From assembly GCA_946480055.1 (NCBI GenBank), contig CAMLID010000017.1:1-60877 (forward strand): DNA of 60,877 nucleotides, given 5' to 3'. This DNA is from an uncultured Lysobacter sp. (GTDB taxonomy: Bacteria > Pseudomonadota > Gammaproteobacteria > Xanthomonadales > Xanthomonadaceae). The notes beneath the pieces were generated by a model. The model ran no database searches. It was not told the origin of the DNA and saw only the letters and a program-made list of their open reading frames with translations. Of this stretch, positions 44,262-54,240 are shown one piece after another; position 1 is the first letter of the stretch; each line of letters begins with the position of its first letter. Position numbers and translations under genes: made by a program.

Positions 44262-45539
44262 CTATTCCTCGCGATCGCCGAGGATGATCCGGGCGTGGCG
44301 TTGGTAGCTCCAGTACGCCCAGGCCCAGTTGATCAGCACGATCACGCGGTTGCGGAAGCCGATCAGGAAGAACACGTGCGCGGCCAGCCAGAACCACCAG
44401 GCGAGCAGGCCGGAGAGCTTGAAGCCGTGCACGTCGACCACTGCGGCCATGCGGCCGATGGTCGCCAGGTTGCCGTAGTCCTTGTAGCGGAACGGTGCCG
44501 TGGTGCGGCCGGCGATGCGGTCGCGGATCGCGCGCGCGACATGCGCGCCCATCTGCTTGGCCGCGGGTGCGACGCCCGGCACCGGTTTGCCGTCCTGCTG
44601 CACGCTGGCGAGGTCGCCGGCGACGAAGATCTCCGGGTGTCCGGGCACGCTGAGGTCGGGCAGCACCTGGACCCGGCCGGCGCGGTCGCGCGGCGCGTCC
44701 AATAGCGCGCCCAGCTTGGACGCGGCCACGCCCGCGGCCCAGACCACGGTGCGCGCCGGCACGAAGGTATCGCCCAGGGTGTAGCCGCGTTCGTCGATCG
44801 CGTTCACCGGGGTGCCGGTGACCACTTCGACGCCGAGCTTCTGCAATTGCTTGCGCGCCTTCTCCGACAGCTCCTCCGGAAAACTCGACAGCACCCGCGG
44901 ACCGGCTTCGATCAGCCGCACCTTGGCCTGGGCCGGGTCGATGCGGCGGAACTCGCGGCGCAGGGTCTTGCGTGCGATCTCGGCCAGGGTGCCGGCCAGC
45001 TCGACCCCGGTCGGGCCGCCGCCGACCACGGCGAAGCTCAGCCAGGCCGCGCGTTCGGCTTCGTCGTCGCTGGCCTCGGCGCGTTCGAACGCGAGCAGCA
45101 GGCGGCGCCGGATGTGCAGGGCGTCGTCCAGCGTCTTCAGGCCGGGCGCGTCGCCGGCCCAGTCGTCGTGGCCGAAGTAGGCGTGGGCGGCGCCGCTGGC
45201 GAGCAGCAGGTAGTCGTAGTCGATCAGGTCGCCGTCTGCGAGCGCGACCCGGCGCGCGACCGCATCCAGGCCCACGACTTCGCCCAGCCGTACCTCGACG
45301 TTGCGCTGGCTGCGCAAGATGTGGCGCAGGGGCGCGGCGATGTCCGGCGAGGACAGGCCGGCGGTCGCGACCTGGTACAGCAGCGGTTGGAATAGGTGGT
45401 GGTTGCGGCGGTCGATCAGGGTGATGCGCACGTCGGCCGAGGCCAGCGCGCGCGTCGTCCACAGGCCGCCGAAGCCGCCGCCGACGATGACGATATGCGG
45501 GACGCGTGCGTTGCCGCTCCCCGGAGGTTCATGGCTCAT
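44262..45539 (-). CDS. ndh: Type II NADH:quinone oxidoreductase
   Basis: 425 residues. FAD motif HIVIVGGGFGGLWTTRALA near the N-terminus, NAD motif FAVVGGGPTGVELAGTLAE at about 168-187, and IFVAGDLAS for the FAD ribityl contact. The C-terminus has a hydrophobic patch (SGLLAWWFWLAAHVFFLIGF) for membrane association. NDH-2 oxidises NADH and reduces quinone without pumping protons. It is followed by 10 bases, then the transaldolase gene on the same strand upstream. Confidence 0.92.
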   Translation of the reverse strand: MSHEPPGSGNARVPHIVIVGGGFGGLWTTRALASADVRITLIDRRNHHLFQPLLYQVATAGLSSPDIAAPLRHILRSQRNVEVRLGEVVGLDAVARRVALADGDLIDYDYLLLASGAAHAYFGHDDWAGDAPGLKTLDDALHIRRRLLLAFERAEASDDEAERAAWLSFAVVGGGPTGVELAGTLAEIARKTLRREFRRIDPAQAKVRLIEAGPRVLSSFPEELSEKARKQLQKLGVEVVTGTPVNAIDERGYTLGDTFVPARTVVWAAGVAASKLGALLDAPRDRAGRVQVLPDLSVPGHPEIFVAGDLASVQQDGKPVPGVAPAAKQMGAHVARAIRDRIAGRTTAPFRYKDYGNLATIGRMAAVVDVHGFKLSGLLAWWFWLAAHVFFLIGFRNRVIVLINWAWAYWSYQRHARIILGDREE

Positions 45540-45549
45540 GCGCGCGCCC

Positions 45550-46503
45550 TCAATCGTCCAGACGCTGGCGCAGCAGGTCTTCCAGCGCGTGCTGGTCGGC
45601 GGCGAAGCGGCGGATGCCGTCGGCGAGCTTGTCGGTGGCCATCGCGTCCTGGTTGAGCAGCCAGCGGAAGTCGGCTTCGCTCATGCGGCGAGGGGCTTCG
45701 TAGCGCTCGCCGTCGTCGATCAGGGCGCGCGGCACCTCGCCCTGATGCGATTCGAGTTCGCCCAGCAGTTCCGGCGAGATCGTCAGGCGGTCGCAGCCGG
45801 CCAGCGCCAGCACCTGGCCGACGTTGCGGAAGCTCGCGCCCATGACCACCGTCTTGTAGCCGAAGGCCTTGTAGTAGCGCCAGATCTGCATCACCGACTG
45901 CACGCCCGGATCGTCCTGCGGCGTGGCCGGCGGGTCCATGCCGTGGGCCAGGTACCAGTCGAGGATGCGGCCGACGAAGGGCGAGATCAGGTACACCTCG
46001 GCCTCGGCGCAGGCGATGGCCTGGGCGAACGAGAACAGCAGGGTCAGGTTGCAGTGGATGCCTTCGTGCTCAAGCTGCTCGGCGGCGCGGATGCCTTCCC
46101 AGGTCGCGGCGATCTTGATCAGCAGGCGGTCGCGGTGGATGCCGGCCTCGGCGTACAGCTGCACCAGGCGGCGCGCCTTGGCCAGGGTGGCCTCGGTGTC
46201 GAAGCTCAGGCGGGCGTCGACTTCGGTGGAGACGCGGCCGGGAATCAGTTTGAGGATCTCGCCGCCGATGGCGACGGCGAGGCGGTCGCCGGCGTCGGCG
46301 ATACGGTCGTGCGTGCTCTCGTACCGGGTGCGGGCGAGCGCGGCGTCGATCAATGCCGCGTAGGCCGGCAGCGAGGCCGCCTTCAGCAGCAGCGAGGGAT
46401 TGGTGGTGGCGTCTTGCGGTCGGAAGCGCGCGATCGCTTCGATGTCGCCGGTGTCGGCGACCACGGAGGACAGCGCCCGCAGGTGTTCGAGTTGGCTGGT
46501 CAT
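45550..46503 (-). CDS. tal: Transaldolase
   Basis: 317 residues, the TalB-type length. Schiff-base Lys130 sits in [11 protein letters not shown], with [13 protein letters not shown] and [11 protein letters not shown] as family signatures. The enzyme moves a dihydroxyacetone unit between sugar phosphates in the pentose phosphate pathway. It lies just upstream of ndh on the same strand (10-base gap), suggesting co-transcription. Confidence 0.95.
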   Translation of the reverse strand: MTSQLEHLRALSSVVADTGDIEAIARFRPQDATTNPSLLLKAASLPAYAALIDAALARTRYESTHDRIADAGDRLAVAIGGEILKLIPGRVSTEVDARLSFDTEATLAKARRLVQLYAEAGIHRDRLLIKIAATWEGIRAAEQLEHEGIHCNLTLLFSFAQAIACAEAEVYLISPFVGRILDWYLAHGMDPPATPQDDPGVQSVMQIWRYYKAFGYKTVVMGASFRNVGQVLALAGCDRLTISPELLGELESHQGEVPRALIDDGERYEAPRRMSEADFRWLLNQDAMATDKLADGIRRFAADQHALEDLLRQRLDD

Positions 46504-46653
46504 TGGAGGCGTACTTTATCGTTGGATTCGTGCACATTCTCGCCGATCAGGCCGTACCGGTGATGAAGTCGGCCTATCTTCTGCCACCCGGTTCGCATGC
46601 GGTTGCGCTAGGCTGGCCGCGACAGGGCCGCCCCGGGCCCGGAGACCGCTGCC

Positions 46654-47454
46654 ATGGCCGTCGCCACGGAAGAAAAGCGCATCGCGCTGCTGATCGACGC
46701 CGACAACGCGCCGGCCGCCAAGATCGACGTGATCCTGGCCGAGGTCGCGCGCTACGGCGCCGCCAACGTGCGCCGCGCCTACGGCAACTGGAAGAGCCAG
46801 AGCCTCAAGGGCTGGGAAGCGGTGCTGCACGAGTACGCGATCCGGCCGATCCAGCAGTTCGCCTACAGCAAAGGCAAGAACGCTTCGGACATGGCGATGG
46901 TGATCGATGCCATGGACCTGCTGTACGCGCGCAACCTGGACGGCTTCGCGATCGTATCCAGCGATGCCGACTTCACCCCGCTGGTGATGCGTCTGCTCAC
47001 CGATGGGGTCAAGGTCTACGGCTTCGGCGAGAAGAAAACCCCCGAGCCCTTCGTCAACGCCTGCTCCAAGTTCACCTACGTCGAAGCGTTGGGGCAGCCG
47101 GCCAGCGCCGACGTGCCGGCCGCGGAGCGCGCGACCACGCCGCAACGCAGCGCCAAGGAGCTGCGCGGCGACACCAAACTGCTGCAGATGCTGCGCAGCG
47201 CAGTCGATGCGGTCAGCGGCGACGACGGCTGGTCGCATCTGGGCGCAGTCGGGCATCAGATCGGCAACCAGGCTTCGTTCGACTCGCGCAATTACGGCTA
47301 CCGCAAGCTCAGCGATCTGATCGAAGCCACCGGCCTGTTCGACGTGCGTCGCGACAACCAGATCGTGTGGATACGCGAGCAGCCCAAAGGCGGTGCGAAA
47401 GGCGGTGCGAAGGGCGGCGCCGCCAAGGCCGACAAGAGCAAGGCTGGCGGCTAG
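46654..47454 (+). CDS. NYN-domain/OST-HTH protein (LabA/LotA type)
   Basis: 266 residues. An NYN (PIN-like) nuclease domain at about 8-145 has ALLIDADNAPA, NASDMAMVIDAMDLL and IVSSDADFTPLV, the acidic residues that bind metal in RNases. An OST-HTH/LOTUS domain at about 165-245 (LLQMLRSAVDAV; NYGYRKLSDLIEATGLF) binds RNA in related proteins. The tail is a Gly/Ala/Lys repeat (KGGAKGGAKGGA). Probably an RNA-binding nuclease; the target is unknown. Confidence 0.85.
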   Translation: MAVATEEKRIALLIDADNAPAAKIDVILAEVARYGAANVRRAYGNWKSQSLKGWEAVLHEYAIRPIQQFAYSKGKNASDMAMVIDAMDLLYARNLDGFAIVSSDADFTPLVMRLLTDGVKVYGFGEKKTPEPFVNACSKFTYVEALGQPASADVPAAERATTPQRSAKELRGDTKLLQMLRSAVDAVSGDDGWSHLGAVGHQIGNQASFDSRNYGYRKLSDLIEATGLFDVRRDNQIVWIREQPKGGAKGGAKGGAAKADKSKAGG

Positions 47455-47525
47455 GGTCCGCCGCCAGGATGAAGATGCGGCGGTCGTAGCTCGGTCGCTG
47501 GTTTCGACAGGAGAACGAAAGCAGC

Positions 47526-49241
47526 ATGAATGCCGCGGCGATGGAGATGGCCAGTACCGCTTTGCCGACACGGCGGCAAGCGATCGTGTTCGAGTTCAAG
47601 GCCTGGGGCCTGCGTGGCCGGCGCCTGCTGCGCGACGCGCTGGACCGCGAGCGGCCGCGTCGTCATGCGCGCGCCGAAGCCTTGATCGATGCGCCGGTGC
47701 TGGCCGAGTTCGAAAGCACGCTGTGGCCGCAGGACGAAACCGATCCGCTGTTGGTCGCAGGCAAGTTGCAGAACCTGCGCCTGGCCTTGAAGCGGCTGCA
47801 TGGGGTTGAAGTGCCGGCGGGCGCGAGCTTCGGTTTCTGGAAGCAGGTCGGCCGGGCGACGCGCCGCAGCGGCTATGCGGTCGGCCGCGAATTGCGCGAG
47901 GGCTGCTTGATCCCCGCGGTCGGCGGTGGCCTGTGCCAGCTCAGCAATGCGCTCTACGACGGCGCCGTGCGCGCCGGGCTCGAGATCGTCGAGCGCCACC
48001 GTCATTCGCGGGTGCTGCCGGGCTCGCTGGCCGAGCAAGACCGCGATGCCACCGTGTTCTGGAACTACCTCGACCTGCGCCTGCGCGCGTCGCACGCGTG
48101 GCGGCTGGAGATCGACATGGACGCGCAGCGGCTGCGGCTGCGCATACGCGGCCATCGCCCCGCGGCCAGCGACGCCTGGCCGTTGGCGGTCGCCCCGCGC
48201 CGCCCGCCCGAAGCCAGCAACGACTGCGGCAGTTGCGGCCAACACGAATGCCATCGCCATACCGGCCTTAACGTCGACGGGCTGCGCCGGCTATGGTGGA
48301 TGGAAGAGGCCTGGCCAGAGTTCCGCGAACGCCTGCAGGCCGAACGCAGCGACGCCGATCGCGTGTTCGGGCCGAGCGGCCGGCGTTTCCCGGCGCAGGC
48401 GCCGTTGCGTCGCGTGATCCAATCGATCGCCTGGCGCTACGGACGCTGGCGCGGGCAGGCGCTGCCGCAGGTGCGGCTGGCGCAGTTGCGCGAGCACGCG
48501 CGCGATCTGGCGCGCGCGCTGCAGCCGCGCGACGTGGATCTGGTGCTGCCGCAGAGCCTGCTGCCGTTCCTGTGGCGCGACGGCGAACTCGCCGGCCGCC
48601 GCTACGCGGTGATGATGACCGCGCTGCCGATGCGCGCCCTGCAGGCCGAACTCGACGGCGCGGTGCGCCGCCATCCCGAGCAGCGGTCCTTGCGCGACTT
48701 CCGCGCCGACCCGGCCCTGATCGAGGCGGAATGGAGCGGGCTGCTGGCCGGACAGGCCTGGTGGAGCCCGCATGCGCAGGTGCTGGCCTTGGCCGGCGCA
48801 CGTGCCTGTGCGCTGCCGTGGGCCATGCCCGCGCCGCTGCCGCCGGCCGAACGCGTCGCCGCCGGCGCGAAGCCGCGGGTGTTCTTTCCGGCCTCGCCGC
48901 TGGCGCGCAAAGGCATCCTCGAACTGCTGGCGGCACTGCGCGATCAGGACTTAGAGATCCTGCTGCCGCCCGGCGACAGCGAGCGCGGGCTGGACCCGGG
49001 TCGTGCCAGCTTGCGGCGCGTCGCCAGCTATCGGCAGGGCCTGCTCGAAGCCGATGTCGTGGCCCTGCCGGCCTGGGTCGAGCACCAGCCGCGCGCGCTG
49101 CTGGGCGCCATCGCCAGCGGCCTGCCGGTGGTGGCGACGCCGGCCTGCGGCCTGGACGCGGCGATGGCTTGGCACCGTGTCGAGGCCGGCGATGTCGACG
49201 GCCTGCGCGATGCGGTACTCGCTGCCCTGACGAAAGGCTGA
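47526..49241 (+). CDS. VanW domain fused to a glycosyltransferase-like domain
   Basis: 571 residues. The VanW domain lies at about 95-195 (ASFGFWKQVGRATRRSGYAV; VGGGLCQLSNALYDGAV; RDATVFWNYLDLRLR). A Cys/His cluster CGSCGQHECHRH follows at 234-245. From about 280 to the end the protein resembles a GT4/GT-B glycosyltransferase (RVFFPASPLARKGILELL; LLGAIASGLPVVATPACGL). It has no signal peptide and no clear membrane segment. AGGAGA precedes the ATG. VanW domains are linked to cell-wall functions, but their activity is unclear. Confidence 0.75.
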   Translation: MNAAAMEMASTALPTRRQAIVFEFKAWGLRGRRLLRDALDRERPRRHARAEALIDAPVLAEFESTLWPQDETDPLLVAGKLQNLRLALKRLHGVEVPAGASFGFWKQVGRATRRSGYAVGRELREGCLIPAVGGGLCQLSNALYDGAVRAGLEIVERHRHSRVLPGSLAEQDRDATVFWNYLDLRLRASHAWRLEIDMDAQRLRLRIRGHRPAASDAWPLAVAPRRPPEASNDCGSCGQHECHRHTGLNVDGLRRLWWMEEAWPEFRERLQAERSDADRVFGPSGRRFPAQAPLRRVIQSIAWRYGRWRGQALPQVRLAQLREHARDLARALQPRDVDLVLPQSLLPFLWRDGELAGRRYAVMMTALPMRALQAELDGAVRRHPEQRSLRDFRADPALIEAEWSGLLAGQAWWSPHAQVLALAGARACALPWAMPAPLPPAERVAAGAKPRVFFPASPLARKGILELLAALRDQDLEILLPPGDSERGLDPGRASLRRVASYRQGLLEADVVALPAWVEHQPRALLGAIASGLPVVATPACGLDAAMAWHRVEAGDVDGLRDAVLAALTKG

Positions 49242-49422
49242 GCATCCGGCGCGCGGCTGTGGCCGGCGCGCGTCGAGACCACAGGCGACTATTCGTGGGC
49301 GATTCTCGTGGATCGCGCCTCCGGTGCGGGCGCGGATGCTCACCAAATCCGCGCCATGGCGGCGCAAGCACTCAGCCTGCGGCGCTACACTGAGGCCGCC
49401 ATCACGCCCGACAGGGAGAGGC

Positions 49423-50091
49423 ATGCAGCCGCAGCCGATCGTCCTCGCTTCAGTGCTGATCGTCGAAGACGATCCGCTGGCGCGTGCGCGCATGCAGGCG
49501 CTGATGCAGGGACTGGTCGAGCCGCAGGCGCGGATCGAGACCGCCGCCGATCTGGCCGCGGCGCGCGCGCAGCTGCAACAGGCGAGTTTCGCCCTGGCTC
49601 TGGTCGACGTGCAGTTGCCCGACGGCAGCGGTATCGACCTGATCGCGTGGATGTCCGGGCATGCGCCGCAGACGCAGTCGGTGATCGTCTCGGCCTGGGC
49701 CGAGGAAGAAACCATCCTGGCAGCGGTGCAGGCCGGCGCGATCGGCTACCTGCTCAAGGACCGCGACGACGACGAGCTGCGGCTGTCGCTCAAGAGCTTG
49801 CAACGCGGTGGCGCACCGATCGATCCGCTGATCGCGCGACGGATCCTGGCGCTGCTGCCGCAGGCGCCGGTGCGCGCGTCGGAGCCCGAACCCGCCGCGC
49901 AGCTGTCCGAACGCGAGCGCGAGATTCTGCGCCTAGTCGCGCAGGGCTTCAGCAACCGCGAGATCGCCGAACTGGTGGCGCTGTCCAAGCTCACCATCGA
50001 ATGCCACACCAAGAACATCTACCGCAAGCTCGCGGTGGGGTCGCGCACCGCCGCGGTGTTCGAGGCGCGCGCCCTGGGGCTGCTCAACTGA
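49423..50091 (+). CDS. NarL/LuxR-type response regulator
   Basis: 222 residues. The REC domain has Asp62 as phosphoacceptor (ALVDVQLPDGSG), with EDD at 15-17 and Lys112 (YLLKDRD). A LuxR-type helix-turn-helix follows at about 158-218 (LSEREREILRLVAQGFSNRE; SKLTIECHTKNIYRKL). GGGAGAGG precedes the ATG. Its stop overlaps the likely start of the partner histidine kinase. Confidence 0.9.
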   Translation: MQPQPIVLASVLIVEDDPLARARMQALMQGLVEPQARIETAADLAAARAQLQQASFALALVDVQLPDGSGIDLIAWMSGHAPQTQSVIVSAWAEEETILAAVQAGAIGYLLKDRDDDELRLSLKSLQRGGAPIDPLIARRILALLPQAPVRASEPEPAAQLSEREREILRLVAQGFSNREIAELVALSKLTIECHTKNIYRKLAVGSRTAAVFEARALGLLN

Positions 50092-51947
50092 GCCGGAAAC
50101 GATCCGTCGCGGGCATCGCGCGCGCATGCGCGTGGTGGCTGCTGATGCTGTTCGCCTGCGGTTCGCTTACAGCCTCCGCGCAGCCGGCCGAGCCCGGCAC
50201 GGTGCTGCTGGACCGTGCCGAAGCCGCGCGCTCGGACTGGAACGCCGCGGTGCCGCCGGCCGCGGGCTGGGTGCCGGTAACGCTGCTGGACGTGTGGCAC
50301 AAGCGCTGGCCCGGCCACGACGGTGTGGTCTGGTATCGACTGCATTGGCGTCAGGACGATCCGCGCCGGCCGACCGCGCTGCTGGCCGACTACATGAGTT
50401 TGAGCGGCGCGATCTACGTGAACGGCGAAGCCGTCGCACGCGATCCCAATCTGGTCGAGCCGCTGTCGCGGACCTGGAACTCGCCGCACTACGTCCTGCT
50501 GCCGCCGTCGCTGCTGCGCGCGGGCGAGAACACGGTGCTGCTGCGGGTGTCCGGGCTGTCGGCCTATCAGCCCGGCGCGGGACCGGTGCGGATCGGCGAT
50601 CCGCAGGCGCTGCAGCAGCGCTACCGCAGCGAGCGTTTCCTGCGCTACGACATCAAGCTGATCAATCTGGCCATGGCCGTGGTGCTGGGCGGCGTGTTCC
50701 TGCTGATGTGGCTGCTGCGGCGCAAGGACAGCGTCTACGGCTGGTTCGCGCTGACCGAGTTGGCCGGTTCGCTGTACGCCTACAACCACATCGCCACCGA
50801 GATCCGGCCGCTGTCGAGCACCGACGCCTGGCAGGCCTTCAACGCCGCGTTCTACGTGGTGGCCGGCGCCTGCTACGCCTTGTTCCTGCTGCGCTATTGC
50901 GAACGCCGTTATCCGCGCCTGGAGCGCGGCTTGGGCGTGGTGGCCGCGGCGGCGTTGCTCACGGCCGCGCTGGCGCCGACGTGGATGGGGCATCAGCGCA
51001 ATCTCTGGTTCGCGCTCGGCGGCCTGATCTACTACGTCAGCATCGGCTGGTTCCTGATCCAGGCCTGGCGCATGCGTCGCGCCGACACCCTGGTGCTCGC
51101 GGCCTGCCTGCTGCTGCCGGTGCTGGTGTCGTTCTACGACTTCGCCCTGTTCTTCGGCTGGGTCGATGGGGTGACCTACCTGCTGAGCCTGACCTCGGTG
51201 CTGACCCTGATCGGCATCGGTTTCGTGCTGTCTTACCGTTTCGTCGCCGCGATGCGGCGCGTGGAAGGCTTCAACCTCGAGCTCAAGCGCGAGGTCGACG
51301 CGGCCACCTCAGAGCTGGCCCTGACTTTGTCGCGCCAGCATGCGTTGGAACTCGCGCACAGCCGCGCCGGCGAGCGCCTGCATCTGGTGCGCGACCTGCA
51401 CGACGGTTTCGGCGGGACCCTGGTCGGGGCGATCGCGCAGCTCGAACGCGCGCCGGCGGACACGCCCAAGGCGCAGGTGATCGACGTGCTCAAGGAGATG
51501 CGCGACGACCTGCGGCTGGTGATCGACAGCACCGCGCGCGAACACGCCGACCTGGCCGCGCAGGTCGCGCCGCTGCGCCATCGCCTGGGCAGGCTGCTGG
51601 AAACGGCCGACATCGACAGCCGCTGGCAATTGGAAGGGCTGGACGGGATCGAACTGGACAGCGCGCGCAGCCTGGACCTGCTGCGGCTGTTGCAGGAAGC
51701 GCTGACCAACGTGTTCAAGCACAGCCGCGCGCAGCGCGTGGACGTGCGCCTGCGGCGGGTCGACGACCGCCTGCAGTTGCAGATCGACGACGACGGCGAC
51801 GGCATCGCGCCAGCGGCCGCGCCCGTGGACGGCGGCGCCGGACTGGCCAGCATGCGTCTGCGCGCGCAGCGCCTGGGCGGCGAACTGAAGATCGAATCCG
51901 GCCCGGCCGGCACCGGGCTGCGCCTGGATTTCCCGCTCCCGGCCTGA
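50088..51947 (+). CDS. 7TM sensor histidine kinase with probable CTG start
   Basis: About 619 residues. A Sec signal peptide (RKRSVAGIARACAWWLLM) is followed by a periplasmic jelly-roll sensor like 7TMR-DISM extracellular domains (about 45-185), seven membrane segments (about 190-390) and a HisKA_3 domain with His438 (RDLHDGFGGTL). The HATPase has EALTNVFKHS and IDDDGDGIAP. No ATG, GTG or TTG in frame lies near the 5' end; the first ATG (50145) would remove the basic N-region of the signal peptide. The CTG at 50088 overlaps the regulator stop as CTGA and keeps the signal intact. Confidence 0.8.
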   Translation: MSRKRSVAGIARACAWWLLMLFACGSLTASAQPAEPGTVLLDRAEAARSDWNAAVPPAAGWVPVTLLDVWHKRWPGHDGVVWYRLHWRQDDPRRPTALLADYMSLSGAIYVNGEAVARDPNLVEPLSRTWNSPHYVLLPPSLLRAGENTVLLRVSGLSAYQPGAGPVRIGDPQALQQRYRSERFLRYDIKLINLAMAVVLGGVFLLMWLLRRKDSVYGWFALTELAGSLYAYNHIATEIRPLSSTDAWQAFNAAFYVVAGACYALFLLRYCERRYPRLERGLGVVAAAALLTAALAPTWMGHQRNLWFALGGLIYYVSIGWFLIQAWRMRRADTLVLAACLLLPVLVSFYDFALFFGWVDGVTYLLSLTSVLTLIGIGFVLSYRFVAAMRRVEGFNLELKREVDAATSELALTLSRQHALELAHSRAGERLHLVRDLHDGFGGTLVGAIAQLERAPADTPKAQVIDVLKEMRDDLRLVIDSTAREHADLAAQVAPLRHRLGRLLETADIDSRWQLEGLDGIELDSARSLDLLRLLQEALTNVFKHSRAQRVDVRLRRVDDRLQLQIDDDGDGIAPAAAPVDGGAGLASMRLRAQRLGGELKIESGPAGTGLRLDFPLPA

Positions 51948-52005
51948 ACGCGGTGGGCGCGGGTTTCAGCGGCTGATCGCGGCTGCGCGGCGCGTCCGAG
52001 CCGCG

Positions 52006-54240
52006 TCAGTACAGATCCGCCGGGTCCACATCCAGCGACCAGCGCACCTTGCGCGCCTCGGGCAGGGCATGGATCGCGGGCAGGGCGCGGTCGAGCGCGG
52101 CGTGCAGGCTGCGGCGTTCCGGCGCCGACAGGATCAGCTGCGCGCGCTGGTAGCCGGCGCGGCGCGGCATCGGTGCCGGCACCGGGCCGTTGAGTTCGAG
52201 CGCATCGTCGCCGACCTCGCGCAGCGCCATGCGCGCCGCCTGCAGAAACGCGTTGGCGAGTTCGGTTTCCTTGGCCTCCGCGCGCAGCAGCGCCATGTGC
52301 GCGAACGGCGGGAAGCCGGCGAGTTCGCGCTGCGCCAGTTCGATCTCGGCGAACGCCGCGTAACCGCCGGCGAGCAGGGTACTGAGCAGCGGATGCTCGG
52401 GGTGGTGGGTCTGCAGCACCACTTCGCCCGCGCGGCGGGCGCGGCCGGCGCGGCCGGCGACCTGGATCAGCAACTGGGCGAGTTTTTCCGGTGCGCGGAA
52501 GTCGGCGCTGAACAGGCCTTCGTCGATGCCGACCACCGCCACCAGGGTCAGATTGGGCAGGTCGTGGCCCTTGGCCAGCATCTGGGTGCCGACCAGGATG
52601 CCGCGCGCGTTGCCGAACTCGGCCAGGTGTTTTTCCAGCGCGTCGCGGCGTTGGGTGGTGCCGCGGTCGATGCGCAGCACCGGCACGTCGGGAAAACGCG
52701 CGGCCAGGGCTTCCTCGATGCGTTCGGTGCCGGCGCCCTGCGATTGCAGCGCCAGGCCGCCGCAGTCCGGACAGGCGTTGGGCGAAGGACGGCGGGCGCC
52801 GCAGTGGTGGCATTGCAGGCGGCGGCCGCCGGCATGCACGGTCATCGGCGTGGGTGAGGTCGGTGTGCTGCAGCGGTGGCAGTGCGCGCTCCAGCCGCAG
52901 TCGTGGCAGATCAGCACCGGCGCGTAGCCGCGGCGGTTCTTGAACACCAGCACCTGGCCGTCGGCGTCGAGCGCACGGGAGATGGTCTCGATCAGTTCCG
53001 GCGACAGGCCGGCGTCGAGCGGGCGCTTGCGCACGTCGACCACGCGCACCCGCGGCGGCTGCGCGTCGCCGGCGCGCTGCAGCAGGCGCAGGTGCGCGTA
53101 ACGCCCGGCCTGGGCGTTGCGCAGCGATTCCAGCGACGGAGTCGCGCTGCCCAGCAGCACCGGCACGTCCAGCGCCTTGGCCCGCACCAGGGCGAAGTCG
53201 CGGGCGTGGTAGCGGATGCCGTCGAGCTGCTTGAAGCTGCCGTCGTGTTCTTCGTCGACCACGATCAGGCCGGCCTCGGGCAGGGGCAGGAAGATCGCCG
53301 AGCGCGTGCCCACGATCACCCGCGCCTCGCCGCGCAGGCAGGCGGCCCAGGTGCGCGCGCGTTCGCCGTCGCCCAGGCCCGAGTGCAGCGCGTGCACCGG
53401 CACGCCCAGGCGCGCGCGGAAGCGGGCCAGGGTCTGCGGGGTCAGGCCGATCTCCGGCACCAGCACCAGGGCCTGGCGGCCGCGCGCGAGGCAGTCGGCG
53501 ATCGCGCGCAGGTAGACCTCGGTCTTGCCGCTGCCGGTGACGCCGTCCAGCAGCAGCGGCGCAAAGCGCTCGCGCACCGCCAGGATCGCGTCGACCGCCG
53601 CCTGCTGCTCGTCGTTGAGGGTCGGGCCCGGCTGTGGCGCCGGGGCAAGGGCGCTGGCCGGCACGGCGATGCGTTCGGCCAGGCCGCGCTTGGCCAGGGC
53701 GCGCGCGGCGGCGCGCCAGTCGGGGTCGTGACCGTCGGCTTCGGCCAGGTCCAACGCGTCCTCGTCGCAGGCGCCGTCCAGCAGTCGGTCGGCGAGCCGG
53801 CGCGGGCGCCCGGTGCGCAGGCCCGGACGCGCGGTCAGGCCGGCTTCGGTCAGCTGCCAGGCCCAGGCGTGGGTGTCGGCCAGGGGCTCGCCGTGGCGCA
53901 GCGGCGCCGGAAGCGCGGTCGCGAACACCTCGCCCAGCGGGGCATGGGTGTAGCGGGCCAGCCAGCGCAGCGACTCCAGCAGCTCGCCGTGGAACAGGGG
54001 TTCGGGGTCGAGCCGGGTCAGCGCCGGCTTGGGCTCGGGGGCGCCGGCGTCGGCGGCGCCGGTGTCGGCGATCACCCCGACCAGTTCGCGGCTGCCGAAC
54101 GGCACCCGCACCCGCGTGCCGACGTCGGCCGGGTCGGCGGAGTGGCCGTCGGCCGGGCGGTAATCGAACAGGCGCGGCAGCGGTACCGGCAGTGCGACCC
54201 GCCAGACGTGCATAAGTGACTGAGCGGAGCCGTCGGACAT
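52006..54240 (-). CDS. priA: Primosomal protein N' (replication restart helicase PriA)
   Basis: 744 residues. It has the 3'-end-binding N-domain, Walker A LLLDGVTGSGKT, DEEH box VVDEEHDGSFKQ, helicase motifs GSATPSLESL and GTQMLAKGHDLPN, and four pairs of zinc-binding cysteines (CHDCGWSAHCHRC; CHHCGARR; CPDCGG). PriA restarts stalled replication forks by loading the primosome. The spacer upstream of it carries two consensus DnaA boxes. Confidence 0.95.
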   Translation of the reverse strand: MSDGSAQSLMHVWRVALPVPLPRLFDYRPADGHSADPADVGTRVRVPFGSRELVGVIADTGAADAGAPEPKPALTRLDPEPLFHGELLESLRWLARYTHAPLGEVFATALPAPLRHGEPLADTHAWAWQLTEAGLTARPGLRTGRPRRLADRLLDGACDEDALDLAEADGHDPDWRAAARALAKRGLAERIAVPASALAPAPQPGPTLNDEQQAAVDAILAVRERFAPLLLDGVTGSGKTEVYLRAIADCLARGRQALVLVPEIGLTPQTLARFRARLGVPVHALHSGLGDGERARTWAACLRGEARVIVGTRSAIFLPLPEAGLIVVDEEHDGSFKQLDGIRYHARDFALVRAKALDVPVLLGSATPSLESLRNAQAGRYAHLRLLQRAGDAQPPRVRVVDVRKRPLDAGLSPELIETISRALDADGQVLVFKNRRGYAPVLICHDCGWSAHCHRCSTPTSPTPMTVHAGGRRLQCHHCGARRPSPNACPDCGGLALQSQGAGTERIEEALAARFPDVPVLRIDRGTTQRRDALEKHLAEFGNARGILVGTQMLAKGHDLPNLTLVAVVGIDEGLFSADFRAPEKLAQLLIQVAGRAGRARRAGEVVLQTHHPEHPLLSTLLAGGYAAFAEIELAQRELAGFPPFAHMALLRAEAKETELANAFLQAARMALREVGDDALELNGPVPAPMPRRAGYQRAQLILSAPERRSLHAALDRALPAIHALPEARKVRWSLDVDPADLY

